From NCBI RefSeq assembly GCF_022605165.1, contig NC_063069.1:2356001-2420000 (forward strand): DNA of 64,000 bases, given 5' to 3'. The position numbers and the translations under genes are program-made. Below the pieces are notes generated by a model, which saw only the letters and a program-made list of their open reading frames with translations, did no database searches and had not been told where the DNA came from. Positions 56,818 through 64,000 of this stretch are shown piece after piece. The stretch's first letter is position 1; each line of letters begins with the position of its first letter. Origin of the DNA: Purpureocillium takamizusanense (Eukaryota; Ascomycota; Sordariomycetes; Hypocreales; Ophiocordycipitaceae).

Positions 56818-58395
56818 TTACTTTGGATTTTTCCGGTCAAACCAGATGAGCTCGTCAAGCTCTGGCTCCAGATGCAGCCCCATCCTGATTGCCCGGCCGT
56901 CCTCCAGCTTGAACTCCGCCTTGAGCGGGTCGGCGCCTCCCTCAAACATGTCACTCAGGTGGGCAATGTACTTGTTCTGGCCGGCCCAATGCTCAAACGT
57001 CAACGTAAAGCCCATCGACCGGTCTGTGGCATCTACAAACAGCTTGCCGTCCCTCTCCTGTAGCGTCATGCCGTGGTAGCCCGCGTTCCAGTACTCTCCC
57101 GTGTACGCGCTCAGGGGCAACTCCTGCGGCTCCGGCCGCTCCAGGCCGGGACAGAGCTCCTCTCGAACCTCTGCCTCCAGGCCCGTGGTGTCGTTGACTC
57201 TCTCCTGGAGGCATGACTCGAGTTCGGCCCAGTCGAGTCGCTCCGCTCGGGGCACCTTGAGCAGCTCGTCGACCAGCTCGTACATGAGGATGGACGCAAT
57301 GGCCCCGGCCCCGCGCGCGTTGCCGAATATGACGGCGCCAAACTTGAACCCGGGCAGGAAAAAGTGCGTGGACCCGAAGCCGGGCACCGATCCGTCGTGC
57401 GACACAATCATGTGCCCGCGATACGAGTGCACCTCCCAGCCGGTCGCGTACAGCGTGGGAGACGTCAAGGGGCGCATGTTTTCGTAATCCGGGTTCGAGA
57501 TGACCCGGGCCCTGATCAGCCCGTCGTAAATGTCCATTGTGATGGGCCGCTCGCGGTTCATCATGGCCTTGACCCATTTGATGTAGTCGTTGGCGCTCGT
57601 CATGATGGACCCGGCGCCCTGCGCCTCCGGACAGTGCCAGCAGCCAAACTCGTCGTACTTTTTGGCCTCGTTTCTCCAGACGTGGCCGGTGGCGAGCCGG
57701 TCGCCGAGCCCCTTTGCCTGCGCCCGCCTGACGCCGAGGTTGGACGAGTCCATGCCGAGCGGGCGAAAGAAGCGCGTCTCCAAGAAGTCGTCAAAGTTGA
57801 CGCCCGCTTCCTTTTCGACCAGGTACGTGGCAGCCGTGTACATCATGTTGCAGTATTCGTACTGCGAGCGGACTGGGCTGCCGACGGGCAGGTTGCGCAG
57901 GTTCCGCGTCACGGACCTCGCGTCGTCGGGGCACGACGACTCCGAGTTCATGTACGACGAGTCGTGGCTGAACCTTTATCAGCATTGCATTGTCTCATCA
58001 AGGGATGATTATCTGGGGCGGGCTCACGCGGCCATTCCCGTGCGGTGGCTCAAGACGTCCTCGACGGTCACCGTCTCGGTGTAGCCCTCACCGGGCATCA
58101 CGAAGTCGTCGGGCAACAACTTGGACATGACGGCATCGTATTGTACATCCGGGTGCTTCTCGTCGTCTGCGATCAACAGCGCGACCGACGCCGCCGTGAG
58201 CGATTTCGAGGAAGAGGCAATGTCAAACAGCGTGTCGGCGGTGCACGCCTCGCGCGGATGCAGCCGCGCAGCACCCCAGCCCTTGGAGGCGGTCGTCTCA
58301 TTCTGCACGACGGCCACCGCCAGTCCAGGGACATGGAGTTTCTCCATGAGCCCTTCGACCCGAGCCGAGAAGTCTGCAGAACGGAACGACTCCAT
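56818..58395 (-). CDS. Serine beta-lactamase-fold hydrolase (class C / esterase family)
   Basis: Two exons: 58395-58028 and 57967-56818, 505 aa; the 60 bp intron starts GTGAGC and ends CAG, phase 2. The fold is that of class C beta-lactamases, penicillin-binding proteins and related esterases. The nucleophile motif S-x-x-K is SSSK (61-64, in FDIASSSKSLTAAS); the second motif Y-x-N is YCN (161-163, in SQYEYCNMMYTAATYLV); the third is HDG (in MIVSHDGSVPGF), in the place of K-T-G. All catalytic residues are present. A C-terminal beta-rich lipocalin-like part (about 390-505) follows. There is no signal peptide, so it is probably cytosolic. Fungal relatives include amidases, transesterases of polyketide pathways and detoxifying lactamases; the substrate is open. 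A minus-strand TATA-like element lies about 130 bp upstream. Confidence 0.9.
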
Positions 58396-58795
58396 GTTGA
58401 CGACGCGCGCTGGGACTCGAATACGTAACGATTGAACGAGCACAAGCAATGAATGGAGGGGAAAGCGCGCGACGGCATTCCAAAGCAAAAGTGAAGCGTC
58501 TGGTATGGCTCAACGCACCTTTATATACACCAAGCGCGGCACCAACGACGTTGGCGTCATCCATTGCGGCTGTGCATGCATCTGCCGGGACGACTCACTC
58601 ACTCGGCCGCGATGTGGGCTCTTGCCTAAATAGGAAATTGACGCAGTGGTTTATATCGGCCTGTAAAACGTTGCTCGTCGCTCTCTTGGTATGGTCTTAC
58701 TAAGACTAATATACAAAATAGACCGAATTAATGCAAGGACTTCAGTCTGCTTACATGTACATGATTCGAGTCTATACAGTTTTGTGCTTTGTACT
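58396..58795. promoter_or_regulatory. Promoter of beta-lactamase-fold gene
   Basis: 400 bp. GTATATAAAG on the minus strand (58519-58528) is about 130 bp before the ATG. The region also holds TACATGTA (58752-58759) and the 3' end of the zinc-cluster gene. Confidence 0.5.
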
Positions 58796-59448
58796 TCATA
58801 ATGCTCCAATCTCGCTATCGCAAACACCAGACGGACGCTCGGAAACCTCATGCAAATCCTTCATTAGACGTTTCCAGACATGTCCCGCATCGCCTTTGCC
58901 CTTGGTGAGCTTCCTTTGGTCCAGCCACGTACAAACTGCCCTGTAGTCTCTTGTCGCCCGCTGCCGGGACCACCAGAGGCCCTCGAAGCGACACATGAGC
59001 CCGAGCCAGAACCCGACCAGCCAGAGCGCGCGGTCGTCCCTGCGCATGAGCAGCGTGCGGAACCCCCCGTGCGTCTTTCCCATGAACATGAGGTAGAGGA
59101 AGGCGTTGTGGAGAACCGGCTCGACGTTGCGGAGGTTGGCCAGGACGGTAGCCGGCACGCGGTATGCCTCGACGGACTCGCAGTCAGAGATGTCAGACAC
59201 CCCCTGCAGGCCGAACGCGTCAACCCAGTGGCTCGGTACGTCGCTCAGCAGCTGCCTGAGCCTGCGGATGCGCACGCTGGACCGCTCGACGCCGAGAAAC
59301 ACAGACCCGAGGTAGTCTGCAATCTGCGGCTGATACGGCGCCATGGCCATGAGGAGCGGTCGGAGGCCGGCCTGCAGGGCAAGCCAGCCCAGCCGGTCCT
59401 CGCGCGTGCTGAAGACCCAGGACGACGCAGGGTGGTCCGGGCTGTTGA

Positions 59449-59488
<40 letters not shown>

Positions 59489-60326
59489 TTCATGTTCGGC
59501 CGCCGCCGCTGCCGCCACCTCGGCGCTCGGCAACGCAAACGCGGCCATGTTGAGGAGCGTGGCCGTGACGAGGAGCGTGTTGACGCCCGTGAGGCCCAGC
59601 CGCTCGCGGGGCGTGTCGAGCGCGCCGCGGTAGGACCGCAAGGCGAGGTAGAGCTGCAGGTTCTCGGCGACTTGGTGCTCGCGAGCCGCCGGCGCGACCG
59701 TCCGCAGGTGGCAGGCGGCGACGGCCAGGATGGTGGTGCGGACCAGGGGGTTGTCGGACCTGAAGAGCTCCATGATTTCGCCCTGGTAAGGCATCGGGAA
59801 TATCTCATGCCAGTGCCTCTGGGCGTGCTGCAGGACGCGCACGGCCGGCGCGCCATGATGGCCTGTGGCAGCCGTGGTGCCGGGCAAGGGACGCTCCATG
59901 GTACATGTAGCAGTGACGGGCGCATGTGGTGTTGACGGGCGGGGGCTCCATGTCGTTGCACTGCATACAAGTGACGACGATGACGCGGTCACGGACCTTG
60001 TCGTCTGCGGCTCGTAGGCGCATCGTCTGCCGTTGCGTCGGCATCTACGACACAGCGGCGTCTCCTCGTCGCACTGCACCAGACCCGTTATTTCAGCGCA
60101 TCAAAGTCATGCATGCATGCATGGGGCGGATCGGACGGCATCTTGGTGTCTGGTTGATGATGTGTCTGGCGCCATGACGACTCTCTCTCTCTCTCTCTCT
60201 CACCTTGACCTTTTTGAGCTTGCAGGGCCGGCACCCCGACCTGGACCTGTTGGCAACAAACCGGCGGTTTCTCAGGCCGCGCGTCTTTGGGTCGAAGTCG
60301 CTAGCCGAAAGGGTACGAAAGTCCAT
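58796..60326 (-). CDS. Zn2Cys6 transcription factor with poly-Asp tract
   Basis: Two exons: 60326-60204 and 60073-58796, 466 aa. The intron lies between the second and third cluster cysteines; its donor is followed at once by a CT/GA dinucleotide repeat. Splicing gives GCRPCKLKKVK-CDEETPLCRRC with Cys at 32, 35, 42, 49, 52, 59. The regulatory part resembles the Upc2/sterol-regulator-like group: LRTVAPAAREHQVAENLQLY, ALDTPRERLGLTGVNTLLVT, LGWLALQAGLRPLLMAM and a conserved WLDQRK end. About fourteen Asp residues in the middle are coded by a GTC microsatellite. It lies between the beta-lactamase-fold gene and the SurE-like gene. Target unknown; it could be a local regulator. Confidence 0.88.
59449..59488. 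repeat. (CGT)n coding microsatellite (poly-Asp)
   Basis: About 13 perfect units, on the minus strand reading GAC/Asp, inside the zinc-cluster gene; likely length-variable. Confidence 0.9.
60181..60202. repeat. (CT)11 microsatellite at a splice donor
   Basis: Lies in the intron of the zinc-cluster gene, immediately after its 5' splice site, so repeat length changes could touch donor context. Confidence 0.85.
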
Positions 60327-61646
60327 GTTCGGCTCCGGGCGGCATATGATATTCGCGGCGCTGGACTGGACTTGGATGGATGCGGCGATGACATGGGGGC
60401 GGGCATCATGCACGATGGAAAAAGGGCACGGGCAGCCGAGCCGTACAGCAGTCTGCTGGCATGGTCTTATTTAGCTTTGTAACCAGTAGCCATCGCATGA
60501 CGCACGCACTCCCCCCCCCCCGACGATCCCGGGGGTGGAGACTGTGATCCAGTCGATTGTGGTCGATGGAAGCGCCACCGCGAATTTCGGAGTTTACGCC
60601 GCGATGATTATTTATTGATGGGTCCAGCCGCGCCCGACGAATAAAGTCGTCTAGTAAGTGAGGCGACGTGCTCGACCACGACTGGAGCAGTAGACGGATA
60701 ATTATAGGAGAGTCAAAAGCGGGAATGCAGCTTGAAAAAAGACAAGAAAACGTCTCGTTACCCAACATATGTTTTCTAATGCTACAAACACTGTTAGAGT
60801 CGCGGGGTACGAAGTACACGTACGTCTCGCGCCAGGCCTCAGCTTACATTTGATCATGCACGCGCACAAAGCTACATCATTGCGTCTCTACAGGCATCTC
60901 TATACAATGCAGTACCACGGTGGAAGCGAGTTGAGGCGTTGGCGAGTCGGGATCTAGACGAAAAGCGTCAGCAAACTCAGGCTTCAAATGCCGGGGTAAA
61001 TCATTGAGGCCATCCATGTCGCCTTGGTTCGAAACATGAAACACAAAAGACTCTAATCACACGGTCGCAGAAACATTTTCAAGCTTGAAACTCATTACTA
61101 GTCGGTTCCTACATTCGTCGACGGCACGCCAATGTAGCCCTACTTCCTTTTCTTCAATTGCCTTTTTGCTTTGCTTTTGCTTCATCCCCAGACTCAAGTC
61201 ATTGATTGCCCGCGTGCCGTGTTATTCAAGTTCGGTACTAGGCAGCCAACTTGGTACCGCAAATGCAATACATTGATCCAAGGCCATGCATGACAGACTG
61301 ACATCGTATGTAAACGCCAACATCAAATCCATCCATCCATCCATCCATCAGCGGCAGCCGCCTCGCAAATCGTCCTCGACGTGTTCTTGTCGGTTAGTCC
61401 ATAACCCCTCGGCCGATTCCATGTCTTGTCCTTGACTGCCCTCTCTCCTCCGGACCGACCAGCTAAGTAGTCTTCCCTCATAGCATCATGCATCACCATC
61501 CTCTTCTTTGCTTTTCCTCTCTGCAGGGTTCAGTCCGCGATCCCCCCCCCTCGAAACGTGACATAGTAAGCCCTTTGTTCGTTCGTTCCCGGCTGAACAA
61601 CCCCCCCACCCCCCCTTTTTTTTTCCCCTTGATCAGGGGCTGGGGT
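60327..61646. other. Intergenic region
   Basis: 1.3 kb between two minus-strand genes. It has a poly-C run near 60510, an ATCC x5 repeat (61327-61346) and further poly-C/T runs near 61540 and 61610. No gene supported. Confidence 0.5.
61327..61346. repeat. (ATCC)5 microsatellite
   Basis: Five perfect ATCC units, non-coding. Confidence 0.9.
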
Positions 61647-62983
61647 CTAGGGTTTGAACAGTGTACTGAGACGGTTGCGCGTACGAGTTCCCCAATTCGA
61701 CGCCCGCGCACTGCTGTTAGTAGTAGCCGCCTGGGGCGCACCGCTAGTGCGCGGACGCGTGGGGGCCGGCTTCTCGGGCGGGCAGCTCATTATGTCCTTG
61801 AGCCTTTCCAACAAGTCTTCTTCTGCACCATGCCTCGTCTTTTTGTCGGAATGCTTGAGTGTGACAAAGCTTATGGTAGCAAAGCAGCCGGGGAGCCCGT
61901 GAATGACTTTCTCCAGAGGCCGCATCGTCGTACCGCACCAGTCGATGTCCTTATCAGCTTCCTTTGGCGGTTTGTCGACGCGCGTCATGATGAACTTGAC
62001 GTCAGATGGCTTGCTACAGGAGGCCTTGTCGTACTTGGGGTAGTTGACGTTGAGCCATGGACCCCGCGGGATCGTGTCCCATTTCTTCCCGCTCCTGGCC
62101 TTCTTCTTCTTGCTCGTCTCCATCAGCCTGTGCGTGATCATGGCAGACAGCTCGGCCCACAGACGCGTGCTCTCCGGCACAGGCTCCCTGTTCCATGGCA
62201 AACGCAAGGTGGTGTTCATCGAGAAGACAATGGCCGGTGTATCGCCCCAAAAGACACATTCGTGCGCTCCGCGGCAAACGGGCGTGACGAATCGGTCGGT
62301 GGCCGTGGGGCCCAGAATGCTCCCCACGTTGGGCCCGAAGACGACCACGTCCGGCCACATGCCCCTCCGTTTGCCCTCAGGCCACGCCCAATAGTCCTTT
62401 GAGAGAACGTAAAACGCCCGGTCCAGTGAATCCCTGGCCCCCCCATTTATCCACGCGAGGTGCGGGCTGGTCGAGTTGTAGCCATGTTCAAGGCCCGTGT
62501 CAGCCGGGCAGCTGTTGTAGTGGCACGGTTTGGTCCTGGGCCGCACTTTGTTATTGTCCTTGTCCCCTACATGTAGTAAGATTGATCAGCAGTGCAGCGG
62601 GTGATAAACCAAGTTATGAACCTTGTGTGAGGGGAAAGCGTTTTCATCTTACATCTGGAAACCCTAGACACGTCCTCAGCAGGGGCGCCCAGGAACGGAT
62701 CGTGCCCCCGGGCCCGCAGCTCGTCATTGAGGAGTCGGATGCTCAACTCGGCCCAGCCGTCAGCGTTGGATTGCAGGATGTAAGTCTTTTCCGGGTCCTT
62801 GGGTGGCGGCTTTTCTTTGCCCTTGTTCTTGGCTTCCTGTCGCTGTTTCTTCTCCTCGTCCCTTTTCTTGGACCTCTCCTCTCTCCCTCTCTTCGTCTCT
62901 TCTGGTCGCGGCCAGGCCCCGATGACGGCGGCAGCCAACTCGAGATGGCAAAGCGCCACGACGGCCAGGAAGAGGAACTTCAT
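61647..62983 (-). CDS. Secreted SurE-like phosphatase/nucleotidase, altered metal site
   Basis: Two exons: 62983-62653 and 62566-61647, 416 aa; the 86 bp intron starts GTAAGA, ends TAG, phase 1. The N-terminal MKFLFLAVVALCHLELAAA is a signal peptide, followed by a very Lys/Glu/Arg-rich segment of about 40 residues. The SurE fold is clear: YILQSNADGWAELSIRLL, HDPFLGAPAEDVS, TKPCHYNSCPAD, DVVVFGPNVGSILG. SurE enzymes are metal-dependent 5'-nucleotidases or acid phosphatases. Here the NDDG metal motif reads NADG, so the first Asp ligand is lost, and the SGxG loop reads SRVSRW; the later Asn (GPNVG) is kept. The C-terminus is basic and disordered. It is longer than usual (about 300 aa). It may have lost or altered catalysis. 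Confidence 0.85.
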
Positions 62984-64000
62984 GATGAGCTGCAACTGCA
63001 CAGAGGGCAGGGTTGGAGAAATTCGACTGTGACTGAAGGCACGAGCAGGTTGAACACTGAAGCCCAGGCAACTGCGCCCAGTGGCGACGGCACCCCGTCT
63101 TAAATCCTTTTCGCGCAACTTCTCGCTCCCTCTCTCCCTCTCCCTCTCCCTCTCTTAGCCGACCTCGTCTCAAGATAGCTGCCATTATTTGCAATTACGT
63201 ACCGGCTTGCACTTGGCCTTTGCTGAGGACTCGACTTGACTCGACTCCAGTCGAACCGTATCAGCAACACGCGCCACTTCAGTGTTCCCAGGAGGGCCCT
63301 CTCATGCAATGCATGGTCAGTACACAGCAATGCATGGTAGCCTGCGGGACGTCCGCTCGCATTATTACGTAGTCAGAAGAAAGGATGTGCCACCGCGATT
63401 ACAAAAGGCTTCGCCCAACCGTACGTTTGCCTGATATAGGGGAAAACAAAACAGAGGGAGCGCCCGCGCGGGCTTCAGCAAGCACAGAGCGCTTCTTCTT
63501 CTCCTCCGAGACGAGACGTGCACGTTTGCCGCTGCCGTCGCGTCTACAGCCCGTCTCGGTTTTTTTGCGTTACAGGATGGCTTACACACACACACACACA
63601 CGGCAGAGTTTTCCGTTGATCAAGGCGCAAATCTCTCGGCCCCTGCGTTGGGGCCGGCCCCGAAGGAAGAGAGGTGAGCGGAATAATGCAGCCTTGCGTG
63701 GGCCCCCCCTAACGTTGATATCGTGTGGCCCTGTTGGACCGTATTGTGCCGGGTGTCATGTTGCCTGGAGACTGTGACAATGGACGTATTGCAAGTCGGT
63801 GCGTGGTTGATCTTTACAGAGAAAAATCACCTCTCCGTGCTCAATTCTTAATCTCTCAAGAGTTTTTTTTTTTTTTTTTGGTTGGTTGGTTGGTTAGGTT
63901 TCAATACAGTTGGTGTTGACAAACGGCCTCACTTCATGTTCATCTACTCTCTGCCTTCAAGCCGCCCCAAACGGCATATCCATCGCGCCCTCAAACTGCG
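62984..64000. other. Spacer at window end
   Basis: Promoter side of the SurE-like gene, with CTCCCT repeats (63125-63155), an AC repeat (63583-63600), a 17 bp T run (63863-63879) and a GGTT repeat (63880-63895). No gene supported to the window edge. Confidence 0.5.

Noticed and set aside
61488..62402. 304-codon plus-strand frame
   Set aside because: Antisense to the SurE-like exon, Arg/Pro-rich, no start context or domain.

Overview
This window looks like a chromosomal segment of a filamentous ascomycete, most likely Sordariomycetes and probably Hypocreales. The support is GC-rich coding sequence, short GT-AG introns of about 45-180 bp, several fungal Zn2Cys6 factors, a UstYa/DUF3328 protein, an RNase F1/T1-type secreted RNase, an MRH-domain Yos9, and long gene-poor spacers. 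No CRISPR array, tRNA, rRNA or transposon was recognised. I resolved 20 protein-coding genes; spliced genes were assembled by hand from reading-frame continuity and splice signals.

Left part (1-23 kb), mostly housekeeping with long spacers: a C2H2 zinc-finger factor (-), a Yos9/OS-9 ER lectin (+), a Cnn_1N coiled-coil protein (+), a small secreted expansin-like protein (-), a PGAP4-like Golgi glycosyltransferase (+), a GNAT acetyltransferase (+) and a mitochondrial NADH-cytochrome b5 reductase (+).

Middle part (23-34 kb), which by eye is more AT-rich and looks accessory: a UstYa-like oxidase (-), an MFS transporter (-), a secreted or membrane-anchored PLC-like phosphodiesterase (-) and a DHA1 drug-transporter gene split into 15 exons (-).

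The 34-45 kb block reads as a catabolic cluster. A factor with two Zn2Cys6 domains (+) faces a three-domain protein (-) made of two 3-hydroxyisobutyrate-dehydrogenase-like halves and a DUF1537 four-carbon acid-sugar kinase. That gene shares a 438 bp promoter region with a second Zn2Cys6 factor (+), followed by a Dal5-type carboxylate/allantoate MFS transporter (+). A CorA-like channel (+) and a second Dal5-type transporter (+) follow.

The right part (51-63 kb) is rich in secreted hydrolases: RNase F1-type (-), an unassigned acidic protein (-), a NucA/NucB DNase-like protein (+), a serine beta-lactamase-fold hydrolase (-), a third Zn2Cys6 factor (-) and a SurE-like protein whose NDDG metal site is altered (-). 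The palindrome TACATGTA recurs at 12 places, all right of 20 kb and nearly all non-coding.
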